Below are positions 15,225-24,793 of a stretch of 38,159 nt of DNA, one piece after another (position 1 is the first letter of the stretch; every line of letters begins with the position of its first letter). Location: IMG/VR virus record IMGVR_UViG_3300043429_000425, positions 1 through 38,159 of that record, one strand, 5' to 3'. This DNA comes from a virus. Below the pieces are notes generated by a model that worked only from the letters and a program-made list of their open reading frames with translations, did no database searches and had not been told where the DNA came from. The position numbers and the translations under genes were made by a program.

Positions 15225-17216
15225 ATGGCTACTACGATAAATGATGCACTTTCTGCAATAGATGATTACATGTCTAAGAATGGTAAGGGACAGTCATATC
15301 TTGCAAAAAAATTTATAGATCTATTCGAAAGCAAAAATTCTCCACTTAATGTGGTTGATGGGCCAATGAAATTAGTTTCAGATAAATTTAATAAATTAGG
15401 AAAAAAGGTAGATGATTTGACCTTGTCCGTAGGTAGTTTCAATACAAAGGTCAGAATATTGATGGCAGCAATAAAACCTAGTACATTCAATAAATTGAAT
15501 ACTGCTGCGGAAGATTTGACAAAAAGGTTGAATAATTATGTATTAAAATTTCCCAAAGTTGGCGCAGGTACAAGAAACAGAACACCTACTATTCCTAAGA
15601 CTTTATTGGATAATGTTAATAAAATTCGTATTAATACGAATGGTTTACTGATGACCAATAAACTTCTAAGGAATATTGAAAGATTATTAAGAGATTCGTT
15701 GCAAGAAAAAGCCTTGCAGAGCAATTCAACCCAACCCAGCCAAATTAATAAAAAAATGGTTCTTAATTTATTTTCCAACAATACTAATAATTCTGCAAAC
15801 AACCTGGGAGATGATAAGAAATCCGGTATATTCGGGAAGATGTTTAAATATGCAATGCTCGGAACGGGTGTTTATCTATTAGGAAAATTTAAGAAATACT
15901 TAGACGAAACCGCGACTGGAAGAGCAATACAAAGCATCTTATCAGGAACATTTCAATCTATTTTAACTTCTATAACAGACTTTGTAAAATCCGAAGAAAC
16001 TTGGAAGACCTTTGGACGTTCTGCATTATTTATAATTGATGGTATCAAGGCTATATCTGATAATATATTCAAATATGTCGTAGAGCCTATTGCTGATAAA
16101 GTGAAAACCACTGATTGGGGCAAGGTTGCTAATTATATGGGTGATAAAGTAATATGGGTCTCGAAGAATATATTAGAGCCTATATTTACTAGTATTGGCG
16201 AATCTATGAAAAAGGATTTTGAAAAAGGAGAATATGGTTCGTTAGGGGTTAAGATACTAGGGTCGGCAGGAATTTTATCTCTATTGAAATTTGTTCCAGG
16301 TATTGGACTCGCTCTCAGAGGAATATCAACTATTTTTAAAGGATCGTGGAAGATATTATCAGGACTATTCAGTATTTTAGGTAAATTACCACTAGGAACC
16401 GCTGCATCATTCGTTCAAGGAATAAAGACTTTTGGATTGGCCGTAGGAAGATTTTCTATAATTGGAGGAATCATATCTGGTATCGCATATACTTTATATA
16501 AAATTCCGGGTATATTAAAAGAATTTCCTCTTATGATGAATGATGTAATAGATTTATTCACTACATCAAAGGAGATGCTCGCTAAAAATAATGCAAGCAT
16601 GTCTAATGCTATTAAAAAATCTATATCTACTCAAGACGAAATTATTAAGAATCTCGAAGAGAAGAAGAGAAATGTTGGACTGTCTTGGAAAGAAGAAAAT
16701 GAGTTAGCTATTGCAAGATATAAGAAAGATATATCAAATATAAACAACGAGCGTTCAGTTATCAACAAACGTTCTGGCGATCAAGGATTTCTTGGGAGTA
16801 TTATAGGTAATCCTAGTCAAAAACTTCGCGATCAAAGATTAAAAGAATTACAGGATAGGGAAATATCAACCGCAAAAGCTATTAATATTTTAACCAATGC
16901 AAATAAGACTAAGGTCCAAGATGCTGAAATTATTATACCGAATAAAAAGGATGCACATATCTTTGCAAAAGGTGGTGGACCATTCGACCAAGCTCTTAAA
17001 GATGTTAATAAAAAAATAGACACGATTGTAGCCGTTTTAAGCAATGGTTTCAGCGGTTTGGCGGCTGTGACTGCTCAGAGTAGCGGAAACGTCGCACAAG
17101 CGGTTATTGCGAGCGCAGGAGCCTCTAAGCAACCTCATCCTACCATCATTGGAGGAAGTAACCCTATCCAACGTCATAGAATTAATACTGGGCGACATAT
17201 TGAGTTCGGTCAATAA
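15225..17216 (+). CDS. 29: Tail tape measure protein, gp29-like
   Basis: The 663-residue product is close to T4 gp29 (590). It has a long helical N-terminus (about 1-190), a central hydrophobic region with several glycine-rich membrane-like segments (YAMLGTGVYLLGKF near 210; ILGSAGILSLLKFVPGIGLA near 345; IIGGIISGIAYTLYKI near 408), a charged coiled-coil section (about 450-560), and an Ala/Gly/Ser-rich tail. In the family the protein sits inside the tube, sets its length and may help DNA cross the inner membrane. Its place at the start of the operon leading to the tube cap and hub proteins supports the call. Confidence 0.65.
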   Translation: MATTINDALSAIDDYMSKNGKGQSYLAKKFIDLFESKNSPLNVVDGPMKLVSDKFNKLGKKVDDLTLSVGSFNTKVRILMAAIKPSTFNKLNTAAEDLTKRLNNYVLKFPKVGAGTRNRTPTIPKTLLDNVNKIRINTNGLLMTNKLLRNIERLLRDSLQEKALQSNSTQPSQINKKMVLNLFSNNTNNSANNLGDDKKSGIFGKMFKYAMLGTGVYLLGKFKKYLDETATGRAIQSILSGTFQSILTSITDFVKSEETWKTFGRSALFIIDGIKAISDNIFKYVVEPIADKVKTTDWGKVANYMGDKVIWVSKNILEPIFTSIGESMKKDFEKGEYGSLGVKILGSAGILSLLKFVPGIGLALRGISTIFKGSWKILSGLFSILGKLPLGTAASFVQGIKTFGLAVGRFSIIGGIISGIAYTLYKIPGILKEFPLMMNDVIDLFTTSKEMLAKNNASMSNAIKKSISTQDEIIKNLEEKKRNVGLSWKEENELAIARYKKDISNINNERSVINKRSGDQGFLGSIIGNPSQKLRDQRLKELQDREISTAKAINILTNANKTKVQDAEIIIPNKKDAHIFAKGGGPFDQALKDVNKKIDTIVAVLSNGFSGLAAVTAQSSGNVAQAVIASAGASKQPHPTIIGGSNPIQRHRINTGRHIEFGQ

Positions 17217-17219
17217 ATA
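17212..17219 (+). promoter_or_regulatory. Late promoter AATAAATA
   Basis: AATAAATA lies 6 bases before the ATG at 17226. It overlaps the stop codon of the tape measure gene (17214-17216). Confidence 0.55.
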
Positions 17220-17225
17220 TTATAA

Positions 17226-18341
17226 ATGAAAATCCAATACAAACAATCTGATAAAGATTCTAGATTTCTACAACCTGTAGGAGATGGGATTATTGACGTA
17301 TTGGATATGGCATGGACTCTTTCTCCTAAAGCTGCGAGAAAGGAAGTGCCATACGTTAGACTTACGGAATATCAACAAACAACAGGACAACTTATTGCAT
17401 CTATTGTTTATTATGGACGTGTTGCAGCAAGATTAGTTAATAATGGAGTAACATCTGTTGCACAGGCAGACCGTGATCCATTCGATGTCTATAAATACAA
17501 ATATTTTGCGGAGCCTACTGGATTTACATATAAGTTTCCATACTTTAACACAAAAAAAATATCTCGTCAAAATACATTTGATGATGTTTCCGCAAATCCT
17601 ATTAATGATCTTGCGGGTATGGGTGCCGCTATGAGGTCTTTCCCTGGTGTGGAGAGAGGCTTTAATGCATATACAGAAGGTATTTCAAAAATAAAATCCG
17701 CCAGAGATTTAATGACTGGCATTGCTAATGTGATTCTTCCAGGAAGAGTAGGCTTTGAAATGCCTAAATCTTGGACAGATACTACAACAGAATCATACAC
17801 TGTTACATTTGATCTTTTTAATACTGGAACTCTCGAAGATGTAGAGAATAATAGAAATCTATGCCATTTATTATCTTATCAGAACTCGCCATCTCGTAGA
17901 AATTTTGCGATTATTGACCCACCTGTTATATATTCACTGACCATTCCTGATGTAGTTCATATGCCTGCGTGTTGGATGTCAAATTTAGAAATTACAAACT
18001 TAGGAAATACCAGAGTAAAATATCTAGCATCTTCGGACGGAAGTACTAGTGTCCCAAGAACTATTCCTGAAGCATATAGAATAACTATGGAATTTACATC
18101 ATTACTGATGCCTTCTAGAAATATACTTCTTGCGCTTGATAAAGGAGTAAGTGTAGAAGCTATTAGTGATATTACTCCATTTGAACCTGCGATAAGAAAT
18201 TATGCGAACGAATTAGTTAATTTCGAGAATTTGAAAAGAAACTCGGACGGAACTCCTGTAAACGTTATGAATATAAACTCTCGGGATAGGTTAACTGCTG
18301 CCGAGGGTAATTTAAATGAGGTTTTTAGACTGAATAATTGA
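17226..18341 (+). CDS. 48: Baseplate tail-tube cap, gp48-like
   Basis: The 371-residue product matches T4 gp48 (364) in length and in style. Key segments are ARKEVPYVRLTEYQ with YYGRVAARL in the N-terminal region, and a C-terminal tube-fold half with SYTVTFDLFNT, IDPPVIYSLTIPDVVHMPAC, WMSNLEITNLGN and AYRITMEFTSLLMPSRNIL. In T4, gp48 caps the hub together with gp54 before tube polymerisation. The gene lies between the tape measure and the gp53-like gene, as expected for a baseplate cluster. A late box stands 6 bases upstream. The next gene begins one base after its stop. Confidence 0.75.
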   Translation: MKIQYKQSDKDSRFLQPVGDGIIDVLDMAWTLSPKAARKEVPYVRLTEYQQTTGQLIASIVYYGRVAARLVNNGVTSVAQADRDPFDVYKYKYFAEPTGFTYKFPYFNTKKISRQNTFDDVSANPINDLAGMGAAMRSFPGVERGFNAYTEGISKIKSARDLMTGIANVILPGRVGFEMPKSWTDTTTESYTVTFDLFNTGTLEDVENNRNLCHLLSYQNSPSRRNFAIIDPPVIYSLTIPDVVHMPACWMSNLEITNLGNTRVKYLASSDGSTSVPRTIPEAYRITMEFTSLLMPSRNILLALDKGVSVEAISDITPFEPAIRNYANELVNFENLKRNSDGTPVNVMNINSRDRLTAAEGNLNEVFRLNN

Positions 18342-18342
18342 T

Positions 18343-18669
18343 ATGGCAAACAATTTACATCCTTACGACTATGCAAATATATTCTCAACTTATACAGATG
18401 AGGATGGATACGAATTTTATAATCTTTCAAATGCAATTAACATTTCTGGTGATATAGATGAAGGTTTGGTAACATATGATACTATCTATTCCTTTTCGGA
18501 TTGGTATTCTTTATCATTTAAGCATTATGGAACTACTCGTTTGTGGTGGATTATATTAGTTGCAAATAATATTTCAAATCCGTTTGATGTAATCGAAGGA
18601 CAGCGTGTTAAAATTCTAAAAAAAGAGATAGTATCAGAAGTTCTTAGTCAAATAAATAACACCAAGTAA
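18343..18669 (+). CDS. 53: Baseplate wedge protein, gp53-like
   Basis: The 108-residue product contains YDTIYSFSDWYSLSFKHYG followed by TTRLWWIILVANNISNPFDV and IEGQRVKIL, a LysM-like fold typical of gp53 of T4-like phages, where it clamps neighbouring wedges together around the hub. It is shorter than T4 gp53 (196 residues). Its ATG follows the gp48-like stop by one base (TGATATG), and its own TAA stop is embedded in the AGTAAATA box of the next gene. Confidence 0.7.
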   Translation: MANNLHPYDYANIFSTYTDEDGYEFYNLSNAINISGDIDEGLVTYDTIYSFSDWYSLSFKHYGTTRLWWIILVANNISNPFDVIEGQRVKILKKEIVSEVLSQINNTK

Positions 18670-18672
18670 ATA
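18665..18672 (+). promoter_or_regulatory. Late promoter AGTAAATA with embedded stop codon
   Basis: AGTAAATA contains the TAA stop (18667-18669) of the gp53-like gene and lies 5 bases before the GTG start at 18678. The spacing supports that GTG start. Confidence 0.6.
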
Positions 18673-18677
18673 TAAGG

Positions 18678-20228
18678 GTGAACGAACAAGATAATCAATA
18701 TAATTTTAATCAACAGGATTATGAAATGACTGTTAGGATATATAATGGTTACAATAACGTATATCTCACAAACGAATCATGGGAAGATTTAGTAATTGAG
18801 GAAGATATTTTTGATTGGAAAATCAAGGGTAGTTTAGTTATAAAGACTCCCTATGAATCTTTCGAGCGGGATAGTGATACCTCATTAAACAAAAAAGAGA
18901 ACGATATATATAAATTCCGAAATGACGGCAGGGACACTATTTTCATAAGTATAAAACCTAAAACATCTTCTGTTCCTGGATTGGTTGATGATATACTATT
19001 TGAAGATAGTAAATGGTTGATCGAATTTGAAGGTGTTATATATGATACCGAAGATTTATCAGGTGCAGACTTTTCTAATAAAATGAAAAAGGTTTTCTTC
19101 TGGGAGAAGGTATATCAATTAATGATTGAACGGGATTCGGAGTTTTCAACTGCAAACACTGGTAAAAATAAAGGAAAGGGAAATCTAAGTCAGTTAGATA
19201 ATTCTGAAAAAAGTTTAAAAACTGGTGATTCTGTGGGAGAGCTTCTAAAATCAGCCCCTGAATTTACAAAATATACTAAAAATGTAGGGAAAATTGCAGA
19301 ATGGGACGCGGGTAGTGACGATAATATGATATTTTATTCGTCGCCCGTTCATGCTAAGTTTATAGATGATCTAGAATATCTTTTAAACTATACGACATCA
19401 TCGGAAGAGAATGATTATCAACCATGTATTTTCAAACTTGAGAGATCACAGGAAAAAATGAAACCTAAACAGTTTTCGTTAAAATCAATTAAGAAATACT
19501 TCGAAAAGGCCGGAAAGGATACGGCAAAAGACTTTCAAATAGAGCATTTCTTTATAGAGGAACATTCAGAGAATAATCAAAGTCCTTATATTAAAAAAGC
19601 ACCGATCAATGATAGTCCTATATTAGAAGTTAAGGCCGATCAATACAACACCATCAAAGAATATCAACTAATTGATATGAGTGGACTGACATATTCTCAA
19701 AATCTGGCTAATTATCGAGTAGTGTCTTATAATTCATCTGGTGGCCAATTTAATGAAGAGGGAATGACTCATAAAGCAGAGGAATATAGAAAGTTTTACA
19801 ATAATAGTATATCCAAAAATATATTGACTAATAATACACAAGATCGGCTTAATCTAACACCATATATTAGGGACGGATTAAATACGAGAACTGTTTATTC
19901 CTTGCGAAGTGATGATTTAGGTCGGTTAGCTGATGGAAGAAATCGCCTATTAAAATATTATCTATTTTCAAATCTGGGTATTGCATTTACTATACAAGGT
20001 TTAACTATCAGACAACCTGGAAGATTTTTCGGATTATCCAAGCTAACTGGAAATGATAAAGAATACGACTCAAAGTTAGAAGGTCAATACTTTGTTACGA
20101 ATATAATACATCATTTTAATAATACTACAAAGACATATCAAACACAAATTACAGGAATAAAAACTCATACCTATAAAGAGATGACCACATTTGAACCAAG
20201 TGACGTGGATATAATTAGCAGTAAATAA
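18678..20228 (+). CDS. 27: Baseplate hub protein, gp27-like
   Basis: The gene starts with GTG, 5 bases after a late box. The 516-residue product has an N-terminal domain with EMTVRIYNGYNNVYLTNESW and DIFDWKIKGSLVIKTPYESF, then FEGVIYDTEDLS and KKVFFWEKVYQLMIERDSEF, and a C-terminal part with GRLADGRNRLLKYYLFSN, LTIRQPGRFFGLSK and GQYFVTNIIHHFNNTTKTYQ. This sequence of ring-forming beta domains is what I expect of gp27-type hub proteins (T4 gp27 is 391 residues), which form the trimeric cup above the gp5 spike. The extra length lies in a polar insertion around 145-290. The downstream OB-fold and spike genes support the call. Confidence 0.6.
   Translation: MNEQDNQYNFNQQDYEMTVRIYNGYNNVYLTNESWEDLVIEEDIFDWKIKGSLVIKTPYESFERDSDTSLNKKENDIYKFRNDGRDTIFISIKPKTSSVPGLVDDILFEDSKWLIEFEGVIYDTEDLSGADFSNKMKKVFFWEKVYQLMIERDSEFSTANTGKNKGKGNLSQLDNSEKSLKTGDSVGELLKSAPEFTKYTKNVGKIAEWDAGSDDNMIFYSSPVHAKFIDDLEYLLNYTTSSEENDYQPCIFKLERSQEKMKPKQFSLKSIKKYFEKAGKDTAKDFQIEHFFIEEHSENNQSPYIKKAPINDSPILEVKADQYNTIKEYQLIDMSGLTYSQNLANYRVVSYNSSGGQFNEEGMTHKAEEYRKFYNNSISKNILTNNTQDRLNLTPYIRDGLNTRTVYSLRSDDLGRLADGRNRLLKYYLFSNLGIAFTIQGLTIRQPGRFFGLSKLTGNDKEYDSKLEGQYFVTNIIHHFNNTTKTYQTQITGIKTHTYKEMTTFEPSDVDIISSK
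20220..20227 (+). promoter_or_regulatory. Late promoter AGTAAATA with embedded stop codon
   Basis: AGTAAATA holds most of the gp27-like gene's stop region (TAA at 20226-20228 and an out-of-frame TAA) and ends 7 bases before the ATG at 20235. Confidence 0.5.
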
Positions 20229-20234
20229 CCATAT

Positions 20235-21275
20235 ATGCCAGAAGTCGTAACAGAGGATTTTCATAAATCCCTAAAATCAAGTCCAACAGGAAAACGTAAA
20301 TCAGGAACAATTTTTGATGAACTATACGGTTCATTAGAAACGTCTGATAAGCCTTTGGATAGGATAGTTCAACTTATATCAGAATTTCACGGTCCTTGGA
20401 ACGGAAGTTCTCAGCAATTAACCGATTTTACCGCATTTCTTGCATCTGCAACAAATTCTAGTGGGTTGAAAAATCTCGCAATACAGAAGGGGACTTCGGC
20501 GTGTAGTATAACCCAAGCAATATCTCTATTACCTAAATCCTCTGTTAATAAACAAGATCCTAGAACATTTGCAATAATGCCTACACCTCTTCTACGGGAG
20601 TTCATAAATCGTTCCCAAAAAATACATCCTGCAATAAACATGTATATCCAAATGCACATAGGAACATTTCCATATTATCAACAAGTTAGCGAAGATATTG
20701 GACAATATTCCAGTATTGTGATGCAATCTACCGAAATCGATCCGATGAAATGGATGGGGAATGATGGTGTAAACTGTCTAACTACTAATAGCAGGATGAA
20801 TAAAAATATATTCCTTAAAATGTTTCCTGAAATGTTTGCACTAATGGATGGTGCGCAGAATTTGACAAATAGTTTATTCGTTAGAGCACTTCCTACTGAT
20901 AATACTATGAGTAAATTACATCCTAATTATTCATCAGAAACGCCTATATCTCATGGACATAATTTTACGATGGATGTTCATAATGCACAAAGAAAACGCA
21001 ATGCTGTAGCACCATGTACAGCAGCGGTGATAAATCTTGCACAAGATGCCCTGAGGCTCATCAACAAATTCTTTTGCATTAAAGAGTTGGCAAGGTATGA
21101 GGTGGAAGGGTTTCAAATATCTATGAATGAAGGACCAAATGGTGAACCGATAACATATATCGTCGATCAATCAGGTCGCCCATTATTAGATGGAGAAACT
21201 ACAAATGATATCAACGATCCTACTAACGATAAAATCGTCGGATCTAAAGTAGAATATAAAAAGGAAAAACAATAA
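20235..21275 (+). CDS. Unrecognised protein within the hub/spike operon
   Basis: I do not recognise this 346-residue product. It starts MPEVVTEDFHKSLKSSPTGK, has a helical middle with ISEFHGPWNGSSQQLTDFTA, FAIMPTPLLREFINRSQKI and NMYIQMHIGTFPYYQQ, and a polar C-terminus (NEGPNGEPITYIVDQSGRPL). There is no signal peptide or clear enzyme motif. It lies between the gp27-like hub and the OB-fold hub genes, so a hub or hub-assembly role, or a muralytic or chaperone function for the spike, can be guessed but not shown. Confidence 0.8.
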   Translation: MPEVVTEDFHKSLKSSPTGKRKSGTIFDELYGSLETSDKPLDRIVQLISEFHGPWNGSSQQLTDFTAFLASATNSSGLKNLAIQKGTSACSITQAISLLPKSSVNKQDPRTFAIMPTPLLREFINRSQKIHPAINMYIQMHIGTFPYYQQVSEDIGQYSSIVMQSTEIDPMKWMGNDGVNCLTTNSRMNKNIFLKMFPEMFALMDGAQNLTNSLFVRALPTDNTMSKLHPNYSSETPISHGHNFTMDVHNAQRKRNAVAPCTAAVINLAQDALRLINKFFCIKELARYEVEGFQISMNEGPNGEPITYIVDQSGRPLLDGETTNDINDPTNDKIVGSKVEYKKEKQ

Positions 21276-21278
21276 TAT

Positions 21279-22727
21279 ATGAAATATACCGAAACATATA
21301 GAGGGATAGTTATTCAAAATAATGACCCAAAGCAAGAAGGACGGGTCAAAGTGTTTGTGCCAGGAATAAATCTTCAACAATTAAAGAATTGGAACCAGAA
21401 AAGAGAAGAAGATAAGATGTTTAAGGTTATGGGACAGAATACAAAATCGTCCTTGACCGTAGATATATTACAAAATCAGAAAGATAAATTGTTTTGGGCA
21501 GAAGTTATGCTTCCTTCTATAGGTATGTCTGCACCTGGATTTTATCATGCATCTTCCGATGTATATTATATAGGAAATGATTCTGATTTCATATTCCAAG
21601 GCGATAACAAAACAGTATCATTTTTCAAAAAAGATGAATCGGATGCTGAAAAACGAAGGGATCAACCTATAACATTTAATAGTATTTCTGTTCCTCCTAG
21701 AACCTCTATTTTACTAAATTTTAAGGTAGGGGGTAGAAAATTCTGTTTTAATACAGGATGTGACGGAAATACTAATATTCCTGCATTCTGGGCCAATTCA
21801 TACGGAAATACATGTTTAACAAATCTTAAAAATTCATTACCTAGTGTTTATGATGTCAAGCCTCTATCTTCTTTAGAAATTATAGATGATACGAATGAAA
21901 CGAACAATACTATAGAGAGTATCCAAATCGACGTTACTTCACCAAATATTCTAATAAATGACGTTCTCGTAAATAACACAAGCCCTTTATATAATACATG
22001 TGAGGAGCCAACACTATCGTCTGACAAACTATCTTACTCTCCACCTATTTTATTTGAGAATTCTAATACATCTGTTTCTGGTTCGTTAGAATCTTTCCCT
22101 GTTAACATACTTATAAATGGCAAAGATACCTTGAATAAGAAATTTAAATTAGAAACCAGCGATGAAACTAGTATAACATATAAGTCTGACAATGTGAGAG
22201 TAGTGGTTCCTATAAGTAATATCAACTATGTAAAAATAAAAGGGAAGAATAATAATTTCGACATCTCAAAGATATTAGCATTAGTTCCTATAGTTACCAG
22301 TATCATAGGGGGAATTATTATGCCAAGAGCGCCTATGTCTAGGGGGAGTACTATGCTTTCTAGGGGAGGAGGTGGAGGTGAGATATATAACAATGTCACA
22401 ACAGGTCTACTAGATGAGCAACAGCGCAGAAATAGTCATATCGGTGGAGCAAACAATCAATCTAAGTATACGACCAACCATGGCCGAAAATCCTTAAACG
22501 ATCCTAATAATACCAAAGGTTCTAACATTCAAACTAATGCAACACAAATATATAGAGGACCAGCCAGAGCGCCTGATTACAACAATGATTGGAAGGGAAT
22601 AATATCTATTCCTGGTGTAGGTTCACATGTGTGGGTTCGGTTCGAAAATGGAGATCCGTTATATCCTATTATCATAGGAACTTTTGCGTCCCGTGCTGAT
22701 TATAAAGGTATATTCGAGCTGAAGTAA
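21279..22727 (+). CDS. Hub protein with gp5-type OB fold and large insertion
   Basis: The 482-residue product begins YRGIVIQNNDPKQEGRVKVF, the first strands of the gp5/VgrG OB fold, and ends (434-482) with DWKGIISIPGVGSHVWVRFE and NGDPLYPIIIGTFASRADY, the closing strands. About 400 residues are inserted between, including a hydrophobic helix-length segment ILALVPIVTSIIGGIIM (332-348) next to a Gly-rich stretch. In T4, gp5 combines OB fold, lysozyme and beta-helix; here no lysozyme domain is visible and the spike is a separate gene just downstream. It should sit between the gp27-like ring and the spike. The hydrophobic segment could interact with membranes, which is speculative. Confidence 0.7.
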   Translation: MKYTETYRGIVIQNNDPKQEGRVKVFVPGINLQQLKNWNQKREEDKMFKVMGQNTKSSLTVDILQNQKDKLFWAEVMLPSIGMSAPGFYHASSDVYYIGNDSDFIFQGDNKTVSFFKKDESDAEKRRDQPITFNSISVPPRTSILLNFKVGGRKFCFNTGCDGNTNIPAFWANSYGNTCLTNLKNSLPSVYDVKPLSSLEIIDDTNETNNTIESIQIDVTSPNILINDVLVNNTSPLYNTCEEPTLSSDKLSYSPPILFENSNTSVSGSLESFPVNILINGKDTLNKKFKLETSDETSITYKSDNVRVVVPISNINYVKIKGKNNNFDISKILALVPIVTSIIGGIIMPRAPMSRGSTMLSRGGGGGEIYNNVTTGLLDEQQRRNSHIGGANNQSKYTTNHGRKSLNDPNNTKGSNIQTNATQIYRGPARAPDYNNDWKGIISIPGVGSHVWVRFENGDPLYPIIIGTFASRADYKGIFELK

Positions 22728-22729
22728 CA

Positions 22730-22737
22730 TCTAAATA
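22730..22737 (+). promoter_or_regulatory. Late promoter TCTAAATA
   Basis: TCTAAATA lies 6 bases before the ATG at 22744. The CTAAATA form is the late motif described for T4-like cyanophages. Confidence 0.55.
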
Positions 22738-22743
22738 TTATAT

Positions 22744-24780
22744 ATGAATTATCCAGGAAAATATAATAACGACAACGAAAATAATGATGAAATATTCAAA
22801 GATAAAGTCGTTCTCAATCAACCAGCGGGAAATATAGAGTTTATTAATACCAAAGATCAAGAGAGTGTAACTATCACTCATAAAAACGGAACCTTTGAAA
22901 AGTTCGATAAAAATGGACAGGATATCTTAATCACCCGTGATAAAAGGGAGAATATCATGGGTGATTCTCTTTTGAATATAGGCGGAACTCATCTAGAAAT
23001 AATTGACGAAAATAAAGAAGAAATCACATTAGGAGATATAATCGAAAAGGTCGGAGATATTGATAAATGGCAAAAGCCTATGGAAGATATTAAAAAATCC
23101 CAGAGAGAATTGCATGATATTAAACGAAAATTCGAAGTTCGAAGAACGAATAGATACAATTCTATAGATCAAGCACCAGACCAAGTAAAATCGGGAACGA
23201 ATAAAAGGTATGATGGTATATCTTCGAAAGTAATTATTTCTACAAGTACATCGAAAGTAAAAAAGATAAAGAAAAACAGCGGCACTGTTGTCGAAATAAC
23301 AGATGGTAAAGACTCTTATAAAACTGTAGGTAGTGCGGGTAAGACGTGCCTTACTTGCTGGGGTAAGCTACTAAGTCCTTCATCACAAGACGGTAATTTT
23401 GTCAGGGAAATAACAAAAGATCAAATAGTTCAGAAGAGAGAGCAAATACAAAAAACTATCTATGAATATGAGAAACAATTAGGACAAAATAAGCATCCTG
23501 AGGGTGGATCGCATATAAGAACAATCGCAAAGAATTTTATAGATAATATAGGTCTTGTGTTTAATGATTTTGAATCATTTAGAAAAGACCCCAAGGGTAA
23601 ATTAGTTCCATACGGAGTTAAAATAGACCCATTAGGAACAACCATTTATACACAATATAGAGAATCTTCTCTTATCGAAAATGTTGATGTTGAGAAGTTT
23701 CCAGGAGGATCTTATGAATTGAATATCTGTGATGGCTGGAATGTTACAGTAGGTTCAAATGGAATAAATTTTAAGACGACGGGTCCATTGAATATATATG
23801 GAACAATCGTAAATCTTCTAGGTGAGCAAGTAACTATAAATTCTCGGGGTGAAACTTCTATAGGTGGTGAGAGAGTTGATATATCTGGCGAAGTCATATC
23901 ACTACGTCCTAAAAAAGTAGCCAGAGACTTGGATACTGGCGGAAAAACTGAAGAAGAGCAACAGGTTTTAGTAGACGGTAATTTAAATGTTGGACTTAAT
24001 GCAATAATACGAGGTGGTGCTCATATCGAAGGGGAGTTATCGGTGCATCATATTACGGCCCCTTGTGAATATCATATAACCGAGACCAATTTTTCTTGGG
24101 GAATGGCACAAGAACCACAGAAGTTACCAAATCCTGATCCAGAGTTGTGCTCATATGGAATCAATGGAATTAGTAATATTATGGAACCTAGTCCGACTAC
24201 GACTCCTCCAAAAATTCCTACATATGCGACTTTATTAGCTGGTGCATATTTGGGTAAAGCTGTTGGACGTGATTCACAAGGAAATCCATTATGCTTGGAT
24301 GTTTATTCTGAAAATTCTCCAAATTTTGCTGTTGTTGATCCACATGTTCATCCTTTCAAAGCTATTGCTAGTAAATTAGTCGAATCTGATACTAAACTAA
24401 CTTCGCAGTCTGGATCTATCGGAGGCTCTACTAGTGCAAATCCGCATGATGTTATCCGTGCCGTAGGATCAAGAAACAATTGGGCAATGCCAGTTATGGC
24501 TCTCCCTGTAAAAAACTCTAAAACAGAACTAACAGTCGTTGAAAAGTTCGGCGGAACTTCTGAACAAATGGCAATCAATAAAACTGATTGGGCTGATGCA
24601 AGTTCTGTGGATGATACTCGTCCTTCTGGAGAAGGTGTGAGGACATCGAATTATACAGATGAGTCCTTGAAACAGAAAATGCAACAATTAGAGACGGAAT
24701 TGGAATCTAAGTATAAAGAAATTCAAGCAGCATTAGCAGATTTGTCCAAACTTAAAGAACAAATAGGGAATATAGCCTAG
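22744..24780 (+). CDS. Central spike / gp5 C-terminal-like baseplate protein
   Basis: The 678-residue product opens with strands like the gp5 beta-helix entry: GNIEFINTKDQESVTITHKN and GTFEKFDKNGQDILIT. A coiled linker (about 100-250) follows, then repetitive strands INFKTTGPLNIYGTIVNLLG, VTINSRGETSIGGERVDISG and VLVDGNLNVGLNAIIRGGAH, ending in EGELSVHHITAPCEY. A later segment has VVDPHVHPFKA (an H-x-H that could bind a metal ion, as spike tips often do), and the C-terminus is a coiled coil (QKMQQLETELESKYKEIQAA). In the family it pierces the outer membrane or cell surface. It ends convergently, 13 bases from the endolysin gene. Confidence 0.7.
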   Translation: MNYPGKYNNDNENNDEIFKDKVVLNQPAGNIEFINTKDQESVTITHKNGTFEKFDKNGQDILITRDKRENIMGDSLLNIGGTHLEIIDENKEEITLGDIIEKVGDIDKWQKPMEDIKKSQRELHDIKRKFEVRRTNRYNSIDQAPDQVKSGTNKRYDGISSKVIISTSTSKVKKIKKNSGTVVEITDGKDSYKTVGSAGKTCLTCWGKLLSPSSQDGNFVREITKDQIVQKREQIQKTIYEYEKQLGQNKHPEGGSHIRTIAKNFIDNIGLVFNDFESFRKDPKGKLVPYGVKIDPLGTTIYTQYRESSLIENVDVEKFPGGSYELNICDGWNVTVGSNGINFKTTGPLNIYGTIVNLLGEQVTINSRGETSIGGERVDISGEVISLRPKKVARDLDTGGKTEEEQQVLVDGNLNVGLNAIIRGGAHIEGELSVHHITAPCEYHITETNFSWGMAQEPQKLPNPDPELCSYGINGISNIMEPSPTTTPPKIPTYATLLAGAYLGKAVGRDSQGNPLCLDVYSENSPNFAVVDPHVHPFKAIASKLVESDTKLTSQSGSIGGSTSANPHDVIRAVGSRNNWAMPVMALPVKNSKTELTVVEKFGGTSEQMAINKTDWADASSVDDTRPSGEGVRTSNYTDESLKQKMQQLETELESKYKEIQAALADLSKLKEQIGNIA

Positions 24781-24793
24781 AGCAGATGAATTA

